Shown here: positions 43,627-51,612 of the stretch, in pieces
Numbering within the stretch: position 1 is the stretch's first letter
Layout of the letters: each line of letters starts with the position of its first letter
Source: Streptomyces sp. P9-A2
GTDB taxonomy: Bacteria; Actinomycetota; Actinomycetes; Streptomycetales; Streptomycetaceae
DNA: 64,000 nt
Direction: 5' to 3'
NCBI RefSeq assembly: GCF_036634175.1
Contig: NZ_JAZIFX010000001.1
Location: 5,146,001 to 5,210,000 of the forward strand
The notes under the pieces: model-generated
Database searches by the model: none
What the model was told of the DNA's origin: nothing
What the model saw: only the letters and a program-made list of their open reading frames with translations
Made by a program: the position numbers and the translations under genes

Positions 43627-44538
43627 ATGACGCGGACGATGCCGAACCAGGCGCCCCCGGCCACCGCGACCCTGCGGGTCCTCGTCGCCGACGACAACCC
43701 GGTGGTCCGCGCGGGCCTGACGGCCCTGCTCTCCGGCCGAGAGGGGATAAGAGTCGTGGCGGAGGCGACGGACGGCAGGGAGGCCTGCGAGGCGGCCCGC
43801 GACCACCGCCCCGACGTCATCCTCCTCGACGTCCGGATGCCGGGCATGGACGGCATCACAGCGCTTCCGTACCTGGTGCGGATCGCCCCGGTGATGATGC
43901 TGACGTACAGCGGAGAGTCGGAGATCGTCGAGGAGGCGCTGCGCAGGGGAGCGGGCGGATACCTGGTCCACGGCGAGTTCACGGCGGACCAACTGGTCTC
44001 GGCGGTGAGGGACATCAGCCACGGCCGCCCCCACTTCACCCCCACGGCGGCGGAAGCGCTGCTGGCCCAGCTCCGCAAGACCCCCTCGGGCCCGCCCCTA
44101 CCGGAAGGCCTGGGAGGCCGAACGGATGCGACTGCATACGAACTTTCCACGCCGAAGCTGCCGTATATGAACCTCCAACAAGCAGAACTACCAGGCAGAT
44201 CAAGCGCATCGCACCCCGCACCCCCACCTATTTCTTCACAAAACCTTTCGCAACTGCAACCGAATGTGGGACAGTTGTCGTCGGGGTGGGCAAGTGGTCG
44301 TCCGGCAGCCGCTTTCGACAGGTCGAGGTTCCAGCTGAGCAGCAGGGAGGCGGAGATCATGAACCACATCGCATCCGGCATGAACAACCAACAGATCGCC
44401 GCCACTTGTTTCATCAGCGAGAAGACGGTCAAGAACCACATCAACCGCATCTTCGCCAAGCTCCACAGCACCAGCCGTTCCGAAGCCGCCGCGAAGTGGC
44501 TCGGCACGGCCCCGGACTCCGCACGAGAACTGGGGTGA
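43627..44538 (+). CDS. LuxR/NarL-type response regulator with an atypical receiver
   Basis: 303 residues; ATG 43627, GAGGAGG upstream. Receiver domain (about 16-135): acidic pair D22-D23 in VLVADDNPVV, phosphoacceptor D68 in LLDVRMPGMDG, T93 in MMLTYSGES, but the normally invariant switch Lys is His (H115, GYLVHGEFT). LuxR-type HTH at about 235-295 (SSREAEIMNHIASGMNNQQI, CFISEKTVKNHINRIFAKLH). The linker (about 145-230) is unusually long and A/T-richer in DNA than the genes around. The kinase is upstream and Flp pilin gene downstream. Loss of the Lys may weaken phosphorylation-dependent activation. Confidence 0.93.
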   Translation: MTRTMPNQAPPATATLRVLVADDNPVVRAGLTALLSGREGIRVVAEATDGREACEAARDHRPDVILLDVRMPGMDGITALPYLVRIAPVMMLTYSGESEIVEEALRRGAGGYLVHGEFTADQLVSAVRDISHGRPHFTPTAAEALLAQLRKTPSGPPLPEGLGGRTDATAYELSTPKLPYMNLQQAELPGRSSASHPAPPPISSQNLSQLQPNVGQLSSGWASGRPAAAFDRSRFQLSSREAEIMNHIASGMNNQQIAATCFISEKTVKNHINRIFAKLHSTSRSEAAAKWLGTAPDSARELG

Positions 44539-44698
44539 CCTGCGGTGACGAGAGGGAGGACGAAGCGGCGGCCCGGCAACTGGGCCCGGGATTGGGTCCT
44601 GGGGCCCTCTGGCGGACCGGGAGATTCGCCGTACGTTGCTGATATCGAATGCGGCACCCTGAAGGAAGCCGCAACCGCGTCAGCCGGAGGGGAACACC

Positions 44699-44893
44699 AT
44701 GAGCAACTGGATCAACACCACGGTCACCTACCTCCAATCCCGCACCGCCCGCAACGACAGGGGCCAGACGGCGGTGGAGTACCTGGGCATCATCGCGGTG
44801 GTGGTGGCGATCGTGCTGGCGATCACGGGGACGGACATCGGACAGACGATTTACACGGCGATCACGGCGAAGATCGCAGAAGTGACCGGTTGA
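44699..44893 (+). CDS. flp: Flp-type pilin
   Basis: 64 residues; ATG 44699 with GGAGGGG 8 nt upstream. A short polar leader precedes RGQTAVEYLGIIAVVVAIVL, the Flp cleavage/hydrophobic motif with the Glu-Tyr at position 5-6 after a Gly, then a short amphipathic tail. It is the main pilus subunit candidate. Its stop codon overlaps the next gene's TTG by TTGA. Confidence 0.9.
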   Translation: MSNWINTTVTYLQSRTARNDRGQTAVEYLGIIAVVVAIVLAITGTDIGQTIYTAITAKIAEVTG

Positions 44894-45492
44894 CGCGGCC
44901 CCGTAGGTACGGCGACACAGGGCAGGCTTTCCCTATCTACATCACGGTGGTGGGAGGCCTGCTCTTCCTTGCGTTTGCGTACTTCGCAGTCGGCCAGGCG
45001 ACAGTGAACCGGAACGGCGCCCAGACCGCCGCCGATGCGGCTGCTCTCGCAGCCGCTCAGGACAGACGAGATCAGCTCGCGGGTGCGTGGATCCAGGACC
45101 TCCTTGATCCGATCAAGTGGGATGAGATCTTCGACGGTGCGGCGGACGGACTCGCGCTGTCTTGCTGGCGCGCGGATCAACTCGCGGCTCAGAACGCTGC
45201 CGAAGTGCTGAACTGCGCTCCTGAAGGTCTTCTCGGTTATACGGTCGAGGTCAGGAGTACCGAGTCCGTGGGGGAGTCCATTGTCCCAGGTACGGAAGAT
45301 TTCAAGTCTGAGGCGACTGCCACAGCCGTAATCAAATCCCTTTGCGGATTTGAGCTTCCGGCGGAGGATGCGGAGGAGGAAACGCTGCCTCTGCTCACTT
45401 GCAAGGACAGGGAATGGGAGCTGGATCCGGAAGATTCCGAAGAGCTTCTCCCAAAGCCTGAGGACCTCTTCGATGTCCACCTGTCCGACTGA
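44890..45492 (+). CDS. TadG-like pilus-associated protein
   Basis: 200 residues from TTG 44890, overlapping the flp stop (TTGA), because the frame has no ATG or GTG start nearby and the sequence becomes protein-like only here. N-terminal GQAFPIYITVVGGLLFLAFA (TadG-like membrane helix, about 10-30) then NRNGAQTAADAAALAAAQD, a common TadG continuation. The external region carries four Cys and an acidic tail (EDAEEETLPLLTCKDREWEL). Start choice is tentative. Codon usage is slightly less GC-rich than in upstream genes. Confidence 0.85.
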   Translation: MTRPRRYGDTGQAFPIYITVVGGLLFLAFAYFAVGQATVNRNGAQTAADAAALAAAQDRRDQLAGAWIQDLLDPIKWDEIFDGAADGLALSCWRADQLAAQNAAEVLNCAPEGLLGYTVEVRSTESVGESIVPGTEDFKSEATATAVIKSLCGFELPAEDAEEETLPLLTCKDREWELDPEDSEELLPKPEDLFDVHLSD

Positions 45493-45526
45493 TCGGCAAG
45501 AAACGAGTGAATAGGGAAGCAGGGGC

Positions 45527-46108
45527 ATGAGTATGTGGTTCACGATGCGGGCCCGCAGAGGGATGGTCGCGCTGACTCTGGCAACCGGACTGTCCCTAGG
45601 GGCTGTCGGGTGCAGCAGCGACGGAGGCGGCGATGAAAAACCGAACGCTTCGGCATCTACACCTAAGGAAGAAGGGTCCGACCCGAGTGCTCAAGAGGGG
45701 CAGTCGGCGGAGCCGTTGGCCGAGCTGAAGGGCCCGTCTGGCCTGCTGCTCAAGATCATCGCGGCGCAGCGGGACTCAGGTGGCTTCCTGACCGTGAGCG
45801 GTGACTTGAAGAACGATGCGAGTAAGGTGTCTGTCGTCCCTGCTCAGGTAAGTGGCAATGAGACAGAGATCATTAAGAATGGTAGGTCTCTTGGTGGTGC
45901 CACTCTGGTGGACTCCAAGGGAAAGAAGCGCTACTACGTATTGCGGGACACAGACGGCCGCCCGCTCACGACAACAAATTTCCCTAATCTGAAGCCAGGT
46001 GATTCAATTCCCGTCTTCATGCAATTCCCCGCACCGCCTGCGGAGACGACTGAGTTGACGTTCCAGCTGCCCATGTTCTCAGCTGGCGTCATCGGGATCA
46101 CCGGGTGA
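45527..46108 (+). CDS. Lipoprotein downstream of the Tad genes
   Basis: 193 residues; ATG 45527. Signal peptide with lipobox LGAVGC (lipidated Cys near 29), a disordered Gly/Ser/Glu/Pro linker, then a domain of about 110 residues (SGLLLKIIAAQRDSGGFLTV, GRSLGGATLVDSKGKKRYYV, LTFQLPMFSAGVIGI). No family is recognised; the C-terminal domain resembles beta-sandwich extracellular modules. It ends 7 bp before the OmpA-domain gene, so the pair likely acts together at the cell surface. Confidence 0.85.
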   Translation: MSMWFTMRARRGMVALTLATGLSLGAVGCSSDGGGDEKPNASASTPKEEGSDPSAQEGQSAEPLAELKGPSGLLLKIIAAQRDSGGFLTVSGDLKNDASKVSVVPAQVSGNETEIIKNGRSLGGATLVDSKGKKRYYVLRDTDGRPLTTTNFPNLKPGDSIPVFMQFPAPPAETTELTFQLPMFSAGVIGITG

Positions 46109-46115
46109 TGCCCGA

Positions 46116-46760
46116 ATGACCACGTCTCGAATCCCACATGCCACAGCGGGCAAGTGGTTTGCCATGACGGCAGTTGCGGTCCTGCTCGCCACGAGCGTCA
46201 ACGAGGTTGCTGCACACGCCGCCGACGACCCCAGCGTCCCCCCCGGCACCGAAGCCACTGCCTCCGCCCCCGTCGAGCTCGACGGCAACGACCCGGACCT
46301 GAAGCTCCCCGACGGCGCCACCCTCGCCGAACCGAAGGTCCTGGACATCAAGCAGGTCGTCGAGGAGCAGAGCGGTGACGAGCGCCGCGAGGACACCAAC
46401 GCGGAGGTGACATTCGCGCTGCAGGCCGAGGTGCTGTTCGGCAAGGACAGTGCGAAGCTCGGCGCCCAGGCGAAGGCCCGTATCGGCACGATCGCCGAGG
46501 AGATCAAGAAGCAGAACGCGGCGAGGATCCGTGTCTTCGGTTTCACGGACGACCTGGGCTCCTCGGCCCACGGCGACGTCCTGTCCCGCAAACGCGCGAA
46601 CGCAGTGCACACCATCCTGGGTCAGGAGCTCAACGACCCCAACGTCACGTACGAGGTGCGCGGCTACGGGGAGCAGTACCCGATCGCCGACAATTCCACC
46701 GAGGCCGGCCGCAAGAAGAACCGCAGGGTCGAGATCTCGTTCCCCCGCACAGCGAGCTGA
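46116..46760 (+). CDS. OmpA-family C-terminal domain secreted protein
   Basis: 214 residues; ATG 46116. Signal peptide (FAMTAVAVLLATSVNEVAAH), a short linker, and an OmpA/MotB peptidoglycan-binding domain from about 95: VTFALQAEVLFGKDSAKLGA, RIRVFGFTDDLGSSAHGDVL, SRKRANAVHTIL and the closing KNRRVEISFPRT. Conserved FGFTDDxGS (Asp) and NRRVEI (Arg) are the diaminopimelate contacts. Such a domain in a Gram-positive suggests anchoring to the wall; next to Tad genes it may fix the pilus base to peptidoglycan. The lipoprotein is directly upstream. Confidence 0.93.
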   Translation: MTTSRIPHATAGKWFAMTAVAVLLATSVNEVAAHAADDPSVPPGTEATASAPVELDGNDPDLKLPDGATLAEPKVLDIKQVVEEQSGDERREDTNAEVTFALQAEVLFGKDSAKLGAQAKARIGTIAEEIKKQNAARIRVFGFTDDLGSSAHGDVLSRKRANAVHTILGQELNDPNVTYEVRGYGEQYPIADNSTEAGRKKNRRVEISFPRTAS

Positions 46761-46795
46761 CGACCTGGGCTCCAGCCGTCGCCCGCACTGTAGGG

Positions 46796-47067
46796 TCTCA
46801 GAACTCGCTGCATAATCTCAGCGAGAACTGCACGACGGCGGCACTTATGCCGCTCCCGGGCCTGTACTGGTCGGCGACGACCAGGCGGCATGTCGGGTTC
46901 GAGTCGTGGCTGGAGCGTGATTGCGCGATCTTGATGGATTTCGATCCGCAGGTCGTGGGGTTCGCCGCGCAGCCGTTCTGGCTGTTCTGGCGTGATGAGG
47001 TGTCGGGCCGGGGCGGTCGCACGTGTCGGACTTCTTCGCGCGGGCAGCGGAGGGGACCGTCGACTAG
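46796..47067 (+). pseudogene. TnsA-like endonuclease remnant
   Basis: PGLYWSATTRRHVGFESWLE, then a DFDPQVVGFAAQPFWLFW stretch, match the TnsA-like endonuclease subunit family of Streptomyces heteromeric transposases. Near 47010 the frame shifts: continuing in another frame gives HVSDFFARAAEGTVD followed by a stop (TAG at 47065-47067). Only an N-terminal portion survives; no TnsB/TnsC gene is near. A relic of a Tn7-like element. Confidence 0.8.
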
Positions 47068-47349
47068 ATGTTCTGAGCGAGGACCCGTTCGGTGATCCCC
47101 ACCGTCCCTCCGAAGCCAGGATCGAACTGGTCGCCTCTCCCGAAGCTGTCGTTCTCAATGGCCTGTTCGCCTCACCACACTGGCGAAACCACCCCCAACT
47201 GCCCGCCGGAGCAGCACGGCGTCTCGCCATCACTCCCGCTCATCTGCCCTTGTTGACGATCACGTAGTGCCCCCGAGGGCCGGCTGATGGGCTTTCGGGG
47301 GGAGCGTCCCTCTTGCCACGAGCGGAAAACCGTTCGACGGGCCGGGCCG

Positions 47350-47380
47350 GAGTCGTCATGATCCGCACTTGTGACGACTC
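47350..47380. promoter_or_regulatory. Inverted repeat overlapping a GTG start
   Basis: GAGTCGTCA at 47350-47358 and TGACGACTC at 47372-47380 form perfect 9-bp arms with a 13-nt spacer. The second arm lies on the codons of the GTG at 47371. An operator for a leaderless gene, or an mRNA hairpin masking the start. Confidence 0.55.
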
Positions 47381-48084
47381 CGAAGCAACTCCTGGTCCGG
47401 GCCGCTGCCCACAACAACGCCGAGTGGTGCGCGGCGATGAGCCGATCACACGGCTTGGCAGGCGAGTTCGGGGCGCAGGCGTGGACCGCTCCGTCTCGCA
47501 CGCCGCTCTACTACCCCGACGCGGTGACGCTGGTGCCGAACGCCGACCGGACCGTGCTGGCGGCCCGGATCGACACCACCGCGCCCGGCGCCTCCATCAA
47601 GGACAGCTTCGCCGACCTCGACCTGGCGGAGGTCGGCTTTCAGGTGCTGTTCGAAGCGCAGTGGATCCACCGTCCGGCGAGCACACCCGCCCCCGCGTCG
47701 GGCCTCGACTGGGATGTGGCGGGCGACCCGGACACGCTGCGGGCCTGGGCGCTGGCCTGGGACGACGGGAACGGCAACGCGGACCTCTTCCGGCCCGAAC
47801 TGCTCGATGACCCCGCCATCCGGGTGCTCGCCGGACAGTCAGCCGACGGCCGGGTGATCGCCGGCGCGGTGGCCAGCCTCAGCGACCACATGGTCGGAAT
47901 TTCCAATGTCTTCGCACTGGACGGCGGCCCTGACGCGGCCTGGCCGGTCGTGCTGGACGCGGTGAACAGGCTGTTCCCCGCCCTGCCGGTGGTCGGCTAC
48001 GAGCAGGGTGACGACCTGGCGGAAGCCATCCGCCATGGCTTCGAGCCGGTAGGTCCGCTGCGGATCTGGCTACACGGTCAGTAA
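47371..48084 (+). CDS. GNAT-like hypothetical protein
   Basis: 237 residues from GTG 47371, whose codons lie in an inverted repeat; no ribosome site. N-terminal half: LVRAAAHNNAEWCAAMSRSH and TPLYYPDAVTLVPNADRTVL; C-terminal half IAGAVASLSDHMVGISNVFA and LPVVGYEQGDDLAEAIRHGF resemble the C-terminal strands of a split GNAT acetyltransferase, but a clear acetyl-CoA loop (Q/RxxGxG/A) is not visible. I would call it a degenerate or distant GNAT fold. No neighbours suggest a substrate; TnsA debris is upstream. Confidence 0.75.
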   Translation: MTTPKQLLVRAAAHNNAEWCAAMSRSHGLAGEFGAQAWTAPSRTPLYYPDAVTLVPNADRTVLAARIDTTAPGASIKDSFADLDLAEVGFQVLFEAQWIHRPASTPAPASGLDWDVAGDPDTLRAWALAWDDGNGNADLFRPELLDDPAIRVLAGQSADGRVIAGAVASLSDHMVGISNVFALDGGPDAAWPVVLDAVNRLFPALPVVGYEQGDDLAEAIRHGFEPVGPLRIWLHGQ

Positions 48085-48348
48085 CCCGACCGCTTCAGGG
48101 CAGCACGCCCCATCTTCCAGCATGGGTCGGACTGGGTCCGAGGAAATGCCATGGGAGTTGAGACACAGGTGCGGGAACGCGTTCTGAGGTAAAGAGGCTT
48201 CACCGCGTCGTTCTCGGCGACCCCGGAACCCGCGGAGAGCTGGACTGGTCGCGGTGTGCAATCGACTCGGTCAGCCTGCGGGCCACAAAAGGGACGACTG
48301 AGTTGAACCCGCCCAGCCCAACTGCGCGCCAGAGGTCGTTCGGCCACG

Positions 48349-48966
48349 CTAGAGCGGGCGATAGGTCTGGTACTTGCTTTCCAGCGACGAGGACGCTGCA
48401 TCAGCCACGTCCGCCCGCGGACCTGCCACACACCTCTCCAAAAATGCGCGGACCCGCTCACCCGGCCATCCGGCTGCTGCCGCTGCGGCCCAGAAACGCA
48501 GTCCATCATGAGACTGCAGCGGTGCAAGAAAGTCGAGGATGTAGTCGACGGTCTCCGGCTCCGGCACCGAGCGCAGCATGGCGACAGCGCGGAGGGCTCC
48601 GTCGGCAAGCATGGGCGTTCCGCTCTCCAGGCACGATCGCACAGGGACCGAGGTTCCCTCTTCGGCGCCGCGCAGGCGCACGATCGAGTCACCAAGGGCG
48701 ACATACACCATCGTGGCATCCAGGGGCCGCTGAGCCAGATCGCTCAGGAACGGGACCGCCGGCCGGTGATCGCACGCTCCGAGAGCCATGACCATCTGGT
48801 ACTGAGTTTCCCACGTCCGCAGGTCGCGAACCTCACGCTGGAGGGCCCGCAGCAGCGACGGGCCGGCGGTCTCGGCAGCGAGTCTGCGTAGTCGTTTCGC
48901 GGCCGCACGGCGTTTCGCCGAGGACCTGTCGTCAAGCTGAACAACCGCCTCGTCCAACGTCAACAC
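48349..48966 (-). CDS. HEAT-like helical repeat protein
   Basis: 205 residues from GTG 48966 (AGGAGG 8 nt upstream). An all-helical protein built of alternating short helices (VQLDDRSSAKRRAAAKRLRR, PAVPFLSDLAQRPLDAT, ADGALRAVAMLRSVPEP), with the spacing of HEAT/PBS-lyase-like repeats. Such proteins usually act as scaffolds. No signal peptide. Upstream the gap 48967-49322 contains no convincing gene; a short frame at 49096 has no family match. The 264-bp gap downstream, 48085-48348, is also empty. Confidence 0.75.
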   Translation of the reverse strand: MLTLDEAVVQLDDRSSAKRRAAAKRLRRLAAETAGPSLLRALQREVRDLRTWETQYQMVMALGACDHRPAVPFLSDLAQRPLDATMVYVALGDSIVRLRGAEEGTSVPVRSCLESGTPMLADGALRAVAMLRSVPEPETVDYILDFLAPLQSHDGLRFWAAAAAAGWPGERVRAFLERCVAGPRADVADAASSSLESKYQTYRPL

Positions 48967-49322
48967 CGCGTATGCCTCCTGATGAGATCTGCTCGAACTG
49001 CAACGCTAGGTGCTTCCACTGACACTGAACGGCGGGCAATGACTTCGGGCATCAGGCAGCCATAAGAAAAGACGTCTTACTCGGCTGAGGGCCGAGTGGA
49101 TGGGAGAGAAGGGCTGGCCCAGGGGGAACTTTCCCTCCGGTTGCCGCAGTTTCCCCGTGCCGTTCAGTGGAACGGGTGGGCGGTGAAACGGCTTGTCGGT
49201 CTCACGGGTGACGGGATCGAGGCGCGGCTGCTCTGGCCCGAGGCCCTGCGGCCGTGCCGCACTCCGACCAGTGGGTGATCTGATGAGCGCCGAGGACTTG
49301 AGTGTTCCGGGCGAGGGCTGTC
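48967..49322. other. Gene-free gap
   Basis: 356 bp between the HEAT-like gene and the second DUF397 cassette. It contains the HEAT-like gene promoter and a GC-rich stretch with short unassigned frames; no repeat or motif of note was seen. Confidence 0.5.
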
Positions 49323-49514
49323 CTACAGCAGGTGGTCGGCCTTGCCGGACTTGATCTCGAGGATGAGGTGGCGGAGGGCTTCCCGGGTGTCGGTGAGGGG
49401 GGTGCCCTCCTGGCCGGCGACGGCGATGTAGGCGTTGCCGTCGGTGTCGGTGCCTATGCGGAAGCAGTTGGCGCCCTCGGCGCAGAAGGGCTCTTCCCAG
49501 GTGATGTCTGCCAT
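49323..49514 (-). CDS. DUF397 small protein (cassette B)
   Basis: 63 residues from ATG 49514. MADITWEEPFCAEGANCFRI and ILEIKSGKADHLL match the DUF397 protein at 30204-30395 over almost the whole length. It starts 11 bp downstream of the XRE gene, so is co-transcribed with it. Confidence 0.93.
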   Translation of the reverse strand: MADITWEEPFCAEGANCFRIGTDTDGNAYIAVAGQEGTPLTDTREALRHLILEIKSGKADHLL

Positions 49515-49524
49515 GGGGTGCTCC

Positions 49525-50376
49525 TCAGAGGTCGCTGGCGATGGTGTGGATGAAGTCGCGCGAAGCGGCCGACGAGAGCGAAGCCTCTTCCATCCAGTCG
49601 AGGTGTGCACGGTACTTGGCCAGTTGGGACTGACCGTGAAGGAACTCGGGCCCGTGAGCCGAATCCAGTTCCGCCGTGTCGAGTTGGGGTACTGCCGCCT
49701 CCGCGTAGGTGAGCCCTTGACCGGCTCCGGGGAAGGCTCCGGCCTTGAAGCGGATCACCCGCACGTCGATGTTCAAGAGTTCCGACAGGTCGCAGAGGTG
49801 GTCGAGCTGCGCGCGCATGGTTTTCGTGCCGCCGAACTCGACGCGCAGCGCGGCCTCGTGCACGTAGCCGACGTACATGATCGGGGCTTTCCGATGCAGG
49901 GCCTGTTGACGTTGCATGCGATGCGCCACTCGCAGTTCGATCTCGGCCGGTGACAGGGGCGGTAGAGCGGCGGCGAACAGTCTGCGTGCGTAGGCGTCGG
50001 TCTGCAACAGGCCCGGTACGTGCAGAGCCAGCCCGCCCCGGACTCGTCCGGCTCGCCATTCCATCTCGGCAATGTCCAGCAGAGCTGCGGGGAGTTGACC
50101 GCGATACGACTCCCACCAGCCCCGGGTCCGGTCGCCGGCCATGTTCGCGAGGGCCTCGACGTATTCCTCGTCGCGGCAGTCGTAGTTGCACGCGAGGGTC
50201 CGCAGGCGTTCGGGGGTGATGGTCCGGACCCCTGCCTCGATATTGGAGATCTTTGCCCGATCGAGGCCGAGCAGCCCGGCTGCGTATTCCGTCGACACCT
50301 CTGCTGCGAGACGCATCTTCCGCAGTTCCGCGCCCAGTCGTCGCTGGCGTTGAGTGGGCGTTGCCCTCGGCGGCAT
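49525..50376 (-). CDS. XRE helix-turn-helix regulator with DUF5753 (cassette B)
   Basis: 283 residues, the same length as its paralogue at 30408-31259; ATG 50376 with GGAGG 9 nt upstream. HTH: RLGAELRKMRLAAEVSTEYA, LDRAKISNIEAGVRTITPER. DUF5753: HVPGLLQTDAYARRLFAAAL, QLDHLCDLSELLNIDVRVIR, HGQSQLAKYRAHLDWMEEAS. A palindrome GGTGGCAA-T-TTGCCACC at 50464-50480 and a GTGGCAAATT copy at 50445 lie upstream in the divergent promoter. The regulator is expected to bind there. Confidence 0.95.
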   Translation of the reverse strand: MPPRATPTQRQRRLGAELRKMRLAAEVSTEYAAGLLGLDRAKISNIEAGVRTITPERLRTLACNYDCRDEEYVEALANMAGDRTRGWWESYRGQLPAALLDIAEMEWRAGRVRGGLALHVPGLLQTDAYARRLFAAALPPLSPAEIELRVAHRMQRQQALHRKAPIMYVGYVHEAALRVEFGGTKTMRAQLDHLCDLSELLNIDVRVIRFKAGAFPGAGQGLTYAEAAVPQLDTAELDSAHGPEFLHGQSQLAKYRAHLDWMEEASLSSAASRDFIHTIASDL

Positions 50377-50444
50377 CTGTCACTTCCTCCAATGGTCGCG
50401 GCGTCAGTCTGCCCCTTGTCGGTTCGGTAGGTCCACCCAGACGA

Positions 50445-50480
50445 GTGGCAAATTCGACCATTGGGTGGCAATTTGCCACC
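50445..50480. promoter_or_regulatory. Operator candidate of cassette B
   Basis: A perfect 17-bp palindrome GGTGGCAA-T-TTGCCACC (50464-50480) plus a direct copy GTGGCAAATT starting 20 bp earlier (50445). It lies 69 bp upstream of the XRE ATG and about 180 bp before the ATPase ATG. The sequence differs from the cassette A sites, apart from a shared GGCAA core. Confidence 0.75.
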
Positions 50481-50662
50481 TCGATCATCTACTGTCGGCG
50501 ATGAAGCAGTCGCGATTCGTGACGGTCGGAAGTGCATCACACGAGCTCACCCGCGCCCTCCTGCCCTGGGATGGGTGTGCCCGTGTCAGGGAGACAGGCC
50601 ACTGGCCGGACCGCTTCGCAGACCAGCAACCAGCAGCCAGTAACCAGCCATCGGGAGTTGCC

Positions 50663-51163
50663 ATGCCTGAGCCCTCGTCCCTCTGTCCGATCGCCGCACC
50701 CGTCGACCGGCCGCCCGCTCCGCCTGCTCCCGACACCCTCGCCTACAGCCTGACTCTCCCTTCGGCCCCGCGGAGTCCCGCCATCGTCCGCGCCGCGACC
50801 CGGACCGTCCTGACGGCCCATGGTCTGGACGACGTGATGGATGCCGCGGTACAGGTGGTGGGTGAACTGGTGGCCTGCTCATACCGGTTGGCGCCCTCCG
50901 CTGAGGTGTACGTCTCCCTGCGATACCGGGACGACGCCCTCCGCGTGGTCCTCTACGACGCCCACCCCCGCCACACGCACCCCCGGCTGGCCGCGGCCTG
51001 CGATGCCCGTCGCCGGGCGGCGCTCCGTGTGCTGGCCTGCGTGGTCAAGGCCTGTGCGGGGGAGTGGGGCTTCGGGGACGCGCGGGAGCCGGGTGGCGGG
51101 ACCCGGATGTGGGCGGTTCTCCCCAGGAGTGGCGCACGTGGGTACGTGACGGGGAAGTCCTGA
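50663..51163 (+). CDS. Small ATP-binding (HATPase_c/anti-sigma-like) protein (cassette B)
   Basis: 166 residues; ATG 50663 with GGGAG upstream. TLAYSLTLPSAPRSPAIVRA, AVQVVGELVACSYRLAPSAE, VVLYDAHPRHTHPRLAAACD and DAREPGGGTRMWAVLP parallel the protein at 31499-32002 along its length. The conserved HPRHTHPRLAAACD segment in both is a useful family marker. Function as for the paralogue; catalytic boxes are degenerate. Confidence 0.88.
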   Translation: MPEPSSLCPIAAPVDRPPAPPAPDTLAYSLTLPSAPRSPAIVRAATRTVLTAHGLDDVMDAAVQVVGELVACSYRLAPSAEVYVSLRYRDDALRVVLYDAHPRHTHPRLAAACDARRRAALRVLACVVKACAGEWGFGDAREPGGGTRMWAVLPRSGARGYVTGKS

Positions 51164-51177
51164 GACCTGGCCCGGCT

Positions 51178-51570
51178 TCACGGTATGGGGTCGGGAGGGC
51201 TCGTCACCACGGTCACCCGCACCCCGCTCCGCAACCCCCACCCCGCCATCGCGCCGGCCTCGGACTCGACGACATGCCGTGCCCGCACCCTCGGCAGTCC
51301 GAGCCGCCCCGGCGGCATGGTGCGTACGGCGATGACACGGAGACGCCGGTCGAGGTAGGCGACGTCGATGGGCATGCGCATACGGAAGGTGTGGATGCTG
51401 TTGGCGGGGGAGAGGAGCAGCGCGCCGTCGAGCGATGTCCGCCCCAACAGCCCCTTGGTGCGGGCGCGGTAGGAGGCGGCGATCTCCAGAGGCACGCACA
51501 CGTCCGGTCGCCCCTCGTCACCCGGCACGACCAGCTCCCCGCGCCCGTCCCGCCACGCCACCGTCACCAC
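51178..51570 (-). CDS. DUF192 family protein
   Basis: 130 residues; GTG start. DUF192 signatures: RTKGLLGRTSLDGALLLSPA, IHTFRMRMPIDVAYLDRRLR and the closing LRSGVRVTVV, with a MPPGR motif. DUF192 proteins are small beta-barrel domains found widely, role unsettled. It is convergent with the ATPase gene 14 bp away and follows the discoidin-domain gene on the same strand. Confidence 0.9.
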   Translation of the reverse strand: MVTVAWRDGRGELVVPGDEGRPDVCVPLEIAASYRARTKGLLGRTSLDGALLLSPANSIHTFRMRMPIDVAYLDRRLRVIAVRTMPPGRLGLPRVRARHVVESEAGAMAGWGLRSGVRVTVVTSPPDPIP

Positions 51571-51612
51571 ACTCCCGCCCCGCCCCGCTCCTGCTGTTTC
51601 TTCCCCCTATGG

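Noticed and set aside
48085..48348. Minus-strand frames of 60-70 residues in the gap after the GNAT-like gene
   Set aside because: Product composition is not protein-like and no conserved motif was seen.
49096..49278. 60-residue plus-strand ORF
   Set aside because: No ribosome site and no recognisable domain; lies in a GC-rich gap.
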